The notes under the pieces: model-generated | Database searches by the model: none | Seen by the model: only the letters and a program-made list of their open reading frames with translations | Told to the model about the DNA's origin: nothing | Assembly: GCF_001650495.1 (NCBI RefSeq) | Contig: NZ_LWCS01000028.1 | Coordinates: 322 to 64,321 of the forward strand | Reading direction: 5' to 3' | Length of the DNA: 64,000 nt | DNA from: Mycolicibacterium iranicum | GTDB taxonomy: Bacteria; Actinomycetota; Actinomycetes; Mycobacteriales; Mycobacteriaceae | Part shown: positions 55,355 through 62,820 of the stretch, piece by piece | How the letters are laid out: each line of letters begins with the position of its first letter | Position numbering within the stretch: the first letter of the stretch is position 1 | Program-made: the position numbers and the translations under genes

Positions 55355-55817
55355 AACTGCCCCCCCGTCGCTGTCGAATGACGTTGCACCCGTCGGGATT
55401 TCCTCCCGTCGAGCACCTCCGCAGCCGAGCCCCGAAGTGCTGATCCTCGACCCGGCACGGAGTCGGTGGCCCCGGCCGGGGATCCGCGAGTCGTTCTCGG
55501 TGCCGCTGCTACTTGTGCGGGCCTCCGAAGTGGCCGTGGCCGGCGTTCCCGCACATCCGGAGATTTTGACGAGGCCGACGGGCAGGGATGGAGCAGCCGC
55601 GAGCAACCGTGATTTCGGGCGTCCAGTCCCGTTGGCGCAGCGCGTGTTTGCGCGCCATGTATCCGTCGTCACGTCGGAGGTCAACCGTGATCCTGCCTGC
55701 GTCTGAAGTCCAGGATCCTGGGGAGATGCGACGCGTGTGTGGTGAATCGCACCCATATTCGTCGCTGAGCGGGTTACTGTCTCGGTTGGCGTTGCAACCG
55801 ACACTGGGAGGATATTG
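55355..55817. other. 463-bp region without a convincing gene
   Basis: Short ORFs exist on both strands (for example 55437-55706 plus and 55509-55658 minus) but none has an SD or recognisable protein. The stretch contains a 12-bp perfect palindrome CCAGGATCCTGG (55710-55721) about 95 bp before the USP gene, which may be a regulator site. No tRNA, repeat or terminator was found. Confidence 0.6.
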
Positions 55818-56261
55818 ATGACCGGCTATCAAACGGTGGTGGTTGGTACGGACGGATCTGATTCGTCGTTGCGTGCCGTGGATCGCGCCGGTCAGATCGC
55901 TGCGGGCGCGCACGCAAGGCTCGTGGTCGCCACGGCGTACTTCCCGCAGAGCGAGGATGCGCGAGCCGCCGACGTCCTCAAAGACGAGGGCTACAAGATG
56001 TCCGGCAACGCGCCGATCTACGCCATCCTGCGCGAAGCGAGAGACCGTGCCAAGGCTGCCGGCGCCGAGAACGTCGAAGAGAAGGCCGTCGTCGGAGCAC
56101 CGGTTGACGCACTTGTCGAATTGGCGGAAGAGGTGAACGCGGATCTGCTCGTGGTCGGCAATGTCGGCTTGAGCACGATTGCCGGCCGCTTGCTCGGCTC
56201 GGTGCCCGCGAACGTGGCGCGACGGTCCAAAACTGACGTGCTCATCGTGCACACCTCCTGA
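55818..56261 (+). CDS. Universal stress protein (Rv1636-like, cAMP-binding family)
   Basis: The protein has 147 residues of single USP domain. The start MTGYQTVVVGTDGSDSSLRAVDRA and the nucleotide-loop motif VVGNVGLSTIAGRLLGSVPANVAR are very close to the recalled sequence of Rv1636, a USP reported to bind cAMP better than ATP. It may buffer or relay cAMP, and the adenylyl cyclase gene lies 28 kb away in this window. GGAGG stands 7 nt before ATG 55818. It is followed by a bidirectional terminator. Confidence 0.93.
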   Translation: MTGYQTVVVGTDGSDSSLRAVDRAGQIAAGAHARLVVATAYFPQSEDARAADVLKDEGYKMSGNAPIYAILREARDRAKAAGAENVEEKAVVGAPVDALVELAEEVNADLLVVGNVGLSTIAGRLLGSVPANVARRSKTDVLIVHTS

Positions 56262-56277
56262 AAGGTCCTACAACGAG

Positions 56278-56310
56278 AAACCCTGGGCCGGCACTGCCGA
56301 CCCAGGGTTT
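56278..56310. terminator. Bidirectional terminator between USP and aldolase genes
   Basis: AAACCCTGGG (56278-56287) pairs with CCCAGGGTTT (56301-56310), and inside it CGGC (56289-56292) pairs with GCCG (56296-56299). A/T runs lie on both sides, so it can serve both convergent genes. Confidence 0.9.
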
Positions 56311-56327
56311 TCTGTCGTCAGAGGCGA

Positions 56328-57212
56328 TCAGGAGTTGGACGCCTTCGCAATGGCGGTGATCGCGGAGTCCAAGGCCGCGTTGAACTCCTCGTCACTCTGC
56401 TGGGCCGTCAAGCCCTCGGTCAGTGCGCGTGAGAAGCTCGCAATGACGCCCTGGTTGGCGGCAAGCTTTTCGCAGGCGTCCTCGCGGTTGTAGCCGCCCG
56501 ACAGCGCGACCACCCTCAGCACCTTCGGATGTTCGACAAGCTCCCGGTAATGGTTGTCGACGTCGGGCAGGGTCAACTTGAGCATCACGAACTGACCGTC
56601 AGCGAGCTTGTCCAGTTCGGACAGGATGGCAGCTTTCAGTTGATCCTCGGCCTTCGCCTTCTCGGGGCTGTGGATGTCGACCTCGGGCTCGATGATCGGA
56701 ATCAGGCCTGCGGCCAGGATCTGTTTGCCGACCTCGAACTGCTGGGCGACAACCTCCTCGAGGCCCGCGCCGGGCAGCTTGATGACCGATCGCATCTTCG
56801 TGCCGAACACGCCCTTGTCGCGGGCGCGCGCCAGAAGGTCGTCGAGGCCGGGAATCGGCTTCATGACCTGGGCGCCGTCCCTCTCCTCGGCGAGACCCTT
56901 GTCCACCTTGAGGAACGGCACGATCTGCTTGACGTTCCACAGGTAGTCGGCGGTGTCGCGCCCTTCGATCTGCCGATCCATCGTGTCCTCGAAAAGAATT
57001 GCGCCGAGGATGCGACCGCCGTCGAAGCTGGGGCTGGTGATGATGCGGGTACGCATCTCGTGCACCAGGTCGAACATTTCTTCGTCGCCGGAGTAGGCGT
57101 CCTCGGCGATGCCGTACAGCTTCAACGCCTTGGGCGTGCTGCCACCGCTCTGGTCCAAGGCCGCAATGAACCCGGCGCCGCGCTGCGCCTTGTTGAACTG
57201 ATCGCTGTTCAT
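56328..57212 (-). CDS. Fructose-bisphosphate aldolase, class I
   Basis: The protein has 294 residues. It is of the bacterial class I (Schiff-base) type: AALDQSGGSTPKALKLYG near residue 15, FGTKMRSVIKLPG, IIEPEVDIHSPEKAK, and the lysine in QFVMLKLTLPD that should form the Schiff base. The phosphate-binding end reads VVALSGGYNREDACEKLAAN. It cleaves fructose-1,6-bisphosphate in glycolysis or runs in reverse in gluconeogenesis. Mycobacteria usually also have a class II enzyme elsewhere. ATG 57212 has SD AAAGGG; the longer open frame upstream has no support. Confidence 0.95.
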   Translation of the reverse strand: MNSDQFNKAQRGAGFIAALDQSGGSTPKALKLYGIAEDAYSGDEEMFDLVHEMRTRIITSPSFDGGRILGAILFEDTMDRQIEGRDTADYLWNVKQIVPFLKVDKGLAEERDGAQVMKPIPGLDDLLARARDKGVFGTKMRSVIKLPGAGLEEVVAQQFEVGKQILAAGLIPIIEPEVDIHSPEKAKAEDQLKAAILSELDKLADGQFVMLKLTLPDVDNHYRELVEHPKVLRVVALSGGYNREDACEKLAANQGVIASFSRALTEGLTAQQSDEEFNAALDSAITAIAKASNS

Positions 57213-57246
57213 GATCCCTTTCTGACTTTCTTCAATTGACCGCGCG

Positions 57247-57924
57247 TCACCACCCTCGCTCACGCCATTCGCCCAGGTGAGGGCGCTCGGTCCCGAGCGT
57301 CGTGTCGTCGCCGTGTCCTGGATAGACAACGGTCGAATCGGAGTAGACATCGAAGACCCGGCTGCTCACGTCGTCGAGCAATTCTTCGAAGTCGCCGTCT
57401 TTCCAGGTCTTGCCCACACCGCCGGGAAACAGGCAGTCGCCGGTGAACAGATGCACCCTGCCGTCGGTGGCCGGGCCGCCGAGAGCCAGTGCGACCGAGC
57501 CGGGTGTATGTCCGCGCAGGTGGATGACGTCGAAACTCAATTCGCCGATCGAGATGGTCTCGCCACCGGCGAGCAGCCTGTCCGGTGCGACCGGCAGCGG
57601 CCCGGCGTCGAGGCTGTGCGCAGCAGTCGGGGCGCTGGTGGCTGTAGCCACCTGCTGGAGCGCGATCCAATGGTCTTGATGCTGGTGGCTGGTGACGATC
57701 AGGGACAGTTTCGGGGCGAAGCGTTCGACGAGTTCGAGGAGGATTTCCGCATCGTTGGCGGCGTCGATGAGTAGCGTCTCGCCGGTCTGGGAACAGGTCA
57801 CGAGGTACGCGTTGTTGTCCATCGGGCCCACCGACACTTTGACGATCGACGCGCCGGGAAGTTCGCGTCGGGCAGCAGTTCGCGGTTCGACGTGACCTGT
57901 GTAGTTGTCGTCGACGATCGTCAT
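57247..57924 (-). CDS. Metallo-beta-lactamase-fold hydrolase (glyoxalase II-like, Rv1637c-like)
   Basis: The protein has 225 residues. The metal-binding motif TSHQHQDHW, then HLRGHTPGSVAL, HLFTGDCLFPGGVG and VVYPGHGDDTTLG contain all expected His and Asp ligands of the glyoxalase II-type group. The reaction is likely thioester hydrolysis, but the substrate is not evident because mycobacteria use mycothiol. ATG 57924 is used. It is divergent from uvrA, with 132 bp between. Confidence 0.92.
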   Translation of the reverse strand: MTIVDDNYTGHVEPRTAARRELPGASIVKVSVGPMDNNAYLVTCSQTGETLLIDAANDAEILLELVERFAPKLSLIVTSHQHQDHWIALQQVATATSAPTAAHSLDAGPLPVAPDRLLAGGETISIGELSFDVIHLRGHTPGSVALALGGPATDGRVHLFTGDCLFPGGVGKTWKDGDFEELLDDVSSRVFDVYSDSTVVYPGHGDDTTLGTERPHLGEWRERGW

Positions 57925-57932
57925 GGTGACTC

Positions 57933-57938
57933 ACGTTA
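57933..57938 (-). promoter_or_regulatory. -10 element for the MBL-fold hydrolase gene
   Basis: TAACGT (minus strand) ends 8 nt before ATG 57924, giving a 5' leader of about one or two bases. It lies back to back with the uvrA promoter. Confidence 0.4.
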
Positions 57939-57968
57939 CTTCCCGGTCGACGACCGCTCGTCCGGGGC

Positions 57969-57991
57969 TTGTCGGTGGGCAGACCTAGCAT
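57969..57991 (+). promoter_or_regulatory. RecA-NDp (PafBC-type) promoter of uvrA
   Basis: TTGTCGGTG (57969-57977), exactly 8 bp, then TAGCAT (57986-57991). It is a full match to tTGTCRGTG-N8-TAnnnT, the LexA-independent DNA-damage promoter of mycobacteria. Transcription should start near 57998, leaving a leader of about 60 nt. Confidence 0.8.
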
Positions 57992-58056
57992 TGGGTCTGT
58001 AGTGCGCCCAGCGGACGGAACGCGGGCGCAGTTCCAGCGGAACAGAAGGGGCATCG

Positions 58057-60963
58057 GTGGCTGACCGCCTAGTTGTCAAGGGTGCCCGGGAGCACAATCT
58101 GCGTGGCGTGGATCTCGATCTGCCGCGCGACGCGATGATCGTGTTCACCGGGCTGTCGGGGTCGGGCAAGTCGTCGCTGGCGTTCGACACGATCTTCGCC
58201 GAGGGGCAGCGCCGCTACGTGGAGTCGTTGTCGGCGTATGCGCGACAGTTCCTCGGCCAGATGGACAAACCCGATGTCGACTTCATCGAGGGCCTGTCCC
58301 CGGCGGTATCGATCGACCAGAAGTCGACCAACCGCAATCCGCGGTCGACGGTGGGCACGATCACCGAGGTCTACGACTATCTGCGTCTGCTGTATGCGCG
58401 GGCGGGCACGCCGCACTGCCCGGTGTGTGGTGAGCGGATCGCCAAGCAGACGCCACAGCAGATCGTCGACCAGGTCCTCGCGATGGACGAGGGGTTGCGT
58501 TTCCAGGTGCTCGCCCCCGTGGTGCGCACTCGCAAAGGCGAGTTCGTCGACCTCTTCGACAAGCTCAACACGCAGGGCTACAGCAGGGTCCGGGTCGACG
58601 GCGTGGTGTATCCGCTCACTGACCCTCCGAAGCTGAAGAAGCAGGAGAAGCACGACATCGAGGTCGTCGTGGATCGGTTGACGGTCAAGGCGTCCTCCAA
58701 GCAGCGGCTCACGGACTCCGTGGAGACGGCGCTGAATCTCGCCGACGGCATCCTCGTGCTCGAGTTCGTCGACAGGGAAGACGACCACCCCCACCGCGAA
58801 CAGCGGTTCTCCGAGAAACTCGCCTGCCCGAACGGCCATCCGTTGGCCGTCGATGACCTCGAGCCCAGGTCGTTCTCGTTCAACTCCCCCTATGGAGCCT
58901 GTCCAGAATGTGTCGGCCTCGGCATCAAGAAGGAGGTGGACCCCGACCTCGTGGTTCCGGATCCCGAGTTGACGTTGGCTGAAGGAGCCGTGGCCCCGTG
59001 GTCCATGGGTCACACCGCCGAGTACTTCACCCGGATGCTCTCGGGTCTCGGCGATCAACTCGGGTTCGACGTGAACACGCCCTGGAAGAAGCTTCCGGCC
59101 AAGGCGCGCAAGGCAATTCTGGAAGGCTGCGACGAACAGGTGCACGTGCGGTACAAGAACCGCTACGGACGCACCCGGTCCTACTACGCCGACTTCGAAG
59201 GCGTCATGGCGTTCCTGCAACGTCGTATGGAGCAGACCGACTCCGAGCAGATGAAAGAGCGGCTCGAAGGTTTCATGCGCGACGTGCCGTGTCCTGAATG
59301 CGACGGCACACGCCTCAAGCCGGAGATCCTCGCCGTGACGATGTCGGCGGGGGACTTCGGCGCGAAGTCGATCGCCCAGGTGTCCGAGCTGTCCATCGCC
59401 GACTGCGCCGCGTTCCTCAACGCACTGACGCTGGGCGCCAGGGAAGCGGCGATCGCCGGCCAGGTGCTCAAGGAGATCCAGTCACGCCTGGGCTTCCTCC
59501 TCGACGTCGGACTCGATTACCTGTCCCTGTCCCGGGCGGCGGGCACACTCTCCGGTGGTGAGGCGCAACGTATCCGGTTGGCCACGCAGATCGGCTCTGG
59601 GCTCGTCGGAGTGCTCTACGTGCTCGACGAGCCGTCGATCGGGCTCCATCAGCGCGACAACCGCCGCCTGATCGACACCTTGGTGCGGCTGCGCGACCTC
59701 GGCAACACCCTGATCGTCGTCGAGCACGACCTCGACACCATCGCCCATGCCGACTGGGTGGTCGACATCGGTCCCGCGGCAGGCGAGCACGGTGGCCAGA
59801 TCGTGCACAGCGGCACCTACCAGGACCTGCTCAAGAATCCCGAATCCATCACCGGCGCCTATCTCTCCGGCAAGGAGGAGATCGAGGTGCCGACGATGCG
59901 GCGGGTCGTCGACAAGAAGCGCCAGCTCACCGTCGTGGGTGCCCGGGAGCACAATCTTCGGGAGATCGATGTGGCCTTCCCGCTCGGGGTGCTCACGTCG
60001 GTGACGGGAGTGTCCGGATCGGGTAAGTCGACGCTGGTCAACGACATCCTGGCGTCGGTGCTGGCCAACAAGCTCAACGGTGCGCGGCTGGTGCCGGGCA
60101 GGCACACGCGCATCAACGGTCTCGATCACCTCGACAAGCTCGTTCGTGTCGACCAGTCACCGATCGGGCGCACCCCGCGGTCCAATCCGGCGACCTACAC
60201 GGGCGTGTTCGACAAGATCCGGACGCTGTTCGCGGCGACCACCGAAGCCAAGGTCCGCGGCTATCAACCCGGAAGGTTCTCGTTCAACGTCAAGGGCGGA
60301 CGCTGCGAGGCCTGCTCGGGTGACGGCACCATCAAGATCGAGATGAACTTCCTGCCGGACGTGTACGTCCCGTGCGAGGTGTGCCAGGGCGCACGGTACA
60401 ACCGTGAGACCCTCGAGGTGCATTACAAGGGCAAGACCATCGCCGAGGTGCTCGACATGTCGATCGAGGAGGCGGCGGAGTTCTTCGCGCCGATCAGCTC
60501 GATCCACCGTTATCTGAAGACTCTCGTCGATGTCGGCCTGGGTTACGTGCGGCTCGGCCAACCGGCACCGACGCTGTCCGGTGGCGAAGCCCAGCGCGTG
60601 AAGCTGGCATCGGAGCTGCAGAAGCGTTCGACCGGTCGGACTATCTACATTCTCGACGAGCCGACCACCGGTCTGCACTTCGAGGACATCCGAAAGCTAC
60701 TGGCCGTCATCAACGGCCTTGTGGACAAAGGCAATTCGGTGATCGTCATCGAGCACAACCTCGACGTGATCAAGACCTCGGACTGGATTGTCGACATGGG
60801 GCCCGAGGGTGGCTCCGGCGGCGGCACCGTGGTGGCGACGGGCACACCGGAGGATGTCGCGGCCAATCCGGACAGCTACACGGGACACTTCCTGGCCGAG
60901 ACGCTCGGGGTGGCGCGGCCGAAGCCGAAGCCACGTAGCCGCCGAGCCAAGGTCAGCGCCTAG
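58057..60963 (+). CDS. uvrA: UvrA, excinuclease damage-recognition ATPase
   Basis: The protein has 968 residues. It has two ABC ATPase halves: Walker A GLSGSGKSSLAFDTIF (about 28-43) and GVSGSGKSTLVND (about 650), signatures LSGGEAQRIRLATQIGSG and LSGGEAQRVKLASEL, and Walker B YVLDEPSIGLHQRD and YILDEPTTGLHFED. Zinc modules are CPVCGERI, CPNGHPL with CPEC, and CEACSGDG with CEVCQG. It scans DNA and loads UvrB. GTG 58057 (MADRLVVKGAREHNLRG) has AGAAGGGG 5 nt upstream. Confidence 0.97.
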   Translation: MADRLVVKGAREHNLRGVDLDLPRDAMIVFTGLSGSGKSSLAFDTIFAEGQRRYVESLSAYARQFLGQMDKPDVDFIEGLSPAVSIDQKSTNRNPRSTVGTITEVYDYLRLLYARAGTPHCPVCGERIAKQTPQQIVDQVLAMDEGLRFQVLAPVVRTRKGEFVDLFDKLNTQGYSRVRVDGVVYPLTDPPKLKKQEKHDIEVVVDRLTVKASSKQRLTDSVETALNLADGILVLEFVDREDDHPHREQRFSEKLACPNGHPLAVDDLEPRSFSFNSPYGACPECVGLGIKKEVDPDLVVPDPELTLAEGAVAPWSMGHTAEYFTRMLSGLGDQLGFDVNTPWKKLPAKARKAILEGCDEQVHVRYKNRYGRTRSYYADFEGVMAFLQRRMEQTDSEQMKERLEGFMRDVPCPECDGTRLKPEILAVTMSAGDFGAKSIAQVSELSIADCAAFLNALTLGAREAAIAGQVLKEIQSRLGFLLDVGLDYLSLSRAAGTLSGGEAQRIRLATQIGSGLVGVLYVLDEPSIGLHQRDNRRLIDTLVRLRDLGNTLIVVEHDLDTIAHADWVVDIGPAAGEHGGQIVHSGTYQDLLKNPESITGAYLSGKEEIEVPTMRRVVDKKRQLTVVGAREHNLREIDVAFPLGVLTSVTGVSGSGKSTLVNDILASVLANKLNGARLVPGRHTRINGLDHLDKLVRVDQSPIGRTPRSNPATYTGVFDKIRTLFAATTEAKVRGYQPGRFSFNVKGGRCEACSGDGTIKIEMNFLPDVYVPCEVCQGARYNRETLEVHYKGKTIAEVLDMSIEEAAEFFAPISSIHRYLKTLVDVGLGYVRLGQPAPTLSGGEAQRVKLASELQKRSTGRTIYILDEPTTGLHFEDIRKLLAVINGLVDKGNSVIVIEHNLDVIKTSDWIVDMGPEGGSGGGTVVATGTPEDVAANPDSYTGHFLAETLGVARPKPKPRSRRAKVSA

Positions 60964-62132
60964 GGTGCTGGCTTGCTGAGCGGCGACGGAAACCGGGGAT
61001 TGATCCGCGTGCCATCTAGCCAATCCGTCAGTTGATCAGCCTTGGCCCGCAGCGCTTTCGACGTTTGGCGGCCGACGTCTTCGAGTAGCAGTATTTCGAC
61101 GCGTCCGTCGGCGTCCTGACGCCACGCTCCGACAACCCGGCCGTCGACCCAGACCGTCGGGCCGGCGTTGCCGTTGCGGTCGAACACCTGGCCGCGGTGC
61201 TCACCGACATACCAGTCGCGGTCCACCCACCCCATGGTCGTCACGTCGAGACCGGGAAGCAGTGCGCACCAGGGCTCCGCGGCGGGCTCCGGTTCGTCGT
61301 CGCCGGGAAGCACGAAGCCAGGGGTGCCGTGCATCTCGACCTCCACCGCATCGAGATCTGCCAGTGCTTGGCGCGCCCATCCCAGAGTGTTGCCGAACCA
61401 CCACTTGATGTCGGTGGCGGTGGCCGGACCGAACGCAGAAAGCCACCGTCGCACCAGCTCGGTGCGCGCCTGTTCCGGCGTCACCGGGTCGGTCGGCTCC
61501 AACCATCGCCCAGCCGTGACCCAGCGGGGCCGCGACGTGGTCCAGCCGCCGTCGTTCGGGCCGCGGAGGATGTGGCCGCGGGCCGACAACACGGTCAGTA
61601 CCCGTGGGGCGAGGTGGCCTTCACCGCCATACGCCTTGCCGGGTGCCGGGTTATAGGTGCCCGTCAGCTCGGGCAGCGCTTCGCGCAATTGGCGCGCCGT
61701 GCACGGATCGGCGGAGCTCAGATGACGTAGGACCGCCGCACAGGCGGTCTCGACCCATGTGGCTCCATCGGGTGCCACCCCGGCGTTCTGTGCGTCGACC
61801 GCCAGCCTGCGGGTTTCGTTGGCGGCGACGCGGTCGCTGGCCGCAGCCTGGATCGCCGGCAGGTCATCGGCCTGCACCACCCACAGCGTGCGACGCATCG
61901 CCAGGTGTTTGACGACCGAATGTGCTTCGTAGAGCGCATGGTTGAGATCCGAGGTGGCGAAATCGCGCAGCCGCGCCCACAGCGAGAGATGCGGTGTCGT
62001 CGGATCGGTGGCATGCAGGCCCACCAACCGTGCCGTCAACTCGCCGACCGAATCTGCTTCGCCGGGGCCGACAACCAACTGGTGACGCCTGGCCAATCGC
62101 GCGCGCCGCTCCTCGACGGTGAAAGACCTCAT
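60960..62132 (-). CDS. Winged-helix DNA-binding (HTH_42 / AlkZ-like) protein
   Basis: The protein has 390 residues of the HTH_42 superfamily, which includes the DNA glycosylases AlkZ and YcaQ. Conserved blocks are RRHQLVVGP, LVGLHATDPTTPHLSLWARL near residue 45, RTLWVVQADDLPAI near 85, and the C-terminal WVDGRVVGAWRQDADGRVEILLLEDV. In AlkZ-type enzymes the first block carries the catalytic QxQ motif; here that place reads HAT, so a glycosylase role is doubtful or different. ATG 62132 is chosen; the open frame continues far upstream over the lipoprotein gene. It overlaps the uvrA stop by 4 bp. Confidence 0.8.
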   Translation of the reverse strand: MRSFTVEERRARLARRHQLVVGPGEADSVGELTARLVGLHATDPTTPHLSLWARLRDFATSDLNHALYEAHSVVKHLAMRRTLWVVQADDLPAIQAAASDRVAANETRRLAVDAQNAGVAPDGATWVETACAAVLRHLSSADPCTARQLREALPELTGTYNPAPGKAYGGEGHLAPRVLTVLSARGHILRGPNDGGWTTSRPRWVTAGRWLEPTDPVTPEQARTELVRRWLSAFGPATATDIKWWFGNTLGWARQALADLDAVEVEMHGTPGFVLPGDDEPEPAAEPWCALLPGLDVTTMGWVDRDWYVGEHRGQVFDRNGNAGPTVWVDGRVVGAWRQDADGRVEILLLEDVGRQTSKALRAKADQLTDWLDGTRINPRFPSPLSKPAP

Positions 62133-62255
62133 CGAGACTGAACGGTACCTCCGCCGACCGACAGCGCCCCCAAAATTGGGATCGGTAGCGCGTGCCTCTC
62201 GATTGACTTCATCCCGACGACGCCACTGGGGCGAAGCACGACGAAGGGAAACATC

Positions 62256-62756
62256 ATGAAGCGAGTTGTCGCAGGCGTTATCGGTCTGGCCGCGGGCGCC
62301 GCGATGCTGATCGGCTGCTCGGACGACAAGGGCACGTCCGCCGAGAGCTCCTCCTCGCAGAGCTCTGCGGCCTCGCCCACCTCTGCGGTCGCCGACGGCG
62401 GAACCACAGAGGTCAAGGTGGACGGTGCCGATCTGGCCGGTCTGGACCTGAACTCGGTGACCTGCGTCAAGCAGGCCGGAAAGATCACCGTAGCCAGCGG
62501 CGCGATCGGTGGTCAGCAGGGGCTGGGCATCGTCATGTCCGACGAGGCGACCCCGGTCGTCGAGTCGCTCGGCATGGTCGTCGACGGCAACGCACTTGCC
62601 GTCGCCAACGCGATGGGAGCCAAGTCCGGCAGCGCCGAGGTCACGGTTGACGGCGACAGCTACACGATCACCGGCGAAGCTGTCGGTGCCGACATGAGCA
62701 ATCCGATGGCGGGCATGATCACCAAGCCGTTCACCGTCACGGTGACCTGCAGCTGA
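62256..62756 (+). CDS. LpqH-family (19-kDa antigen-like) lipoprotein
   Basis: The protein has 166 residues. The signal peptide ends in lipobox MLIGC with Cys21. A Ser-rich linker (SAESSSSQSSAASPTSA) leads to a beta-sandwich with two Cys (SVTCVKQAGK and VTVTCS at the end), likely disulfide-bonded. This matches the mycobacterial LpqH family of surface lipoproteins, which are TLR2 ligands of unknown cellular role. The SD is a weak GGGAAA before ATG 62256. A strong terminator follows. Confidence 0.88.
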   Translation: MKRVVAGVIGLAAGAAMLIGCSDDKGTSAESSSSQSSAASPTSAVADGGTTEVKVDGADLAGLDLNSVTCVKQAGKITVASGAIGGQQGLGIVMSDEATPVVESLGMVVDGNALAVANAMGAKSGSAEVTVDGDSYTITGEAVGADMSNPMAGMITKPFTVTVTCS

Positions 62757-62775
62757 TCGCATGCCAGGCCCAGGG

Positions 62776-62804
62776 GCGGCGGGCGTGCCCGACACGCCCG
62801 CCGC
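62776..62804 (+). terminator. Terminator after the lipoprotein gene
   Basis: A perfect 12-bp stem GCGGCGGGCGTG / CACGCCCGCCGC with a CCCGA loop is followed by TTCCTAT. It starts 20 nt after the stop codon and ends 5 nt before the -10 of the next gene. Confidence 0.85.
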
Positions 62805-62808
62805 TTCC

Positions 62809-62814
62809 TATGAT
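62809..62814 (+). promoter_or_regulatory. Leaderless -10 element of the TPR-like gene
   Basis: TATGAT, close to the TATAAT ideal, ends 6 nt before GTG 62821. It is among the clearest leaderless layouts in the window. Confidence 0.65.
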
Positions 62815-62820
62815 TACGCG

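Noticed and set aside
55437..55706. Small ORFs in the cutinase-USP gap, including 55509-55658 on the minus strand
   Set aside because: No SD, no leaderless -10 and no recognisable sequence on either strand.
53164..55817. Integrated element with attachment-site duplication at tRNA-Cys
   Set aside because: No second copy of the tRNA 3' end, and no integrase or transposase, was found in the window.
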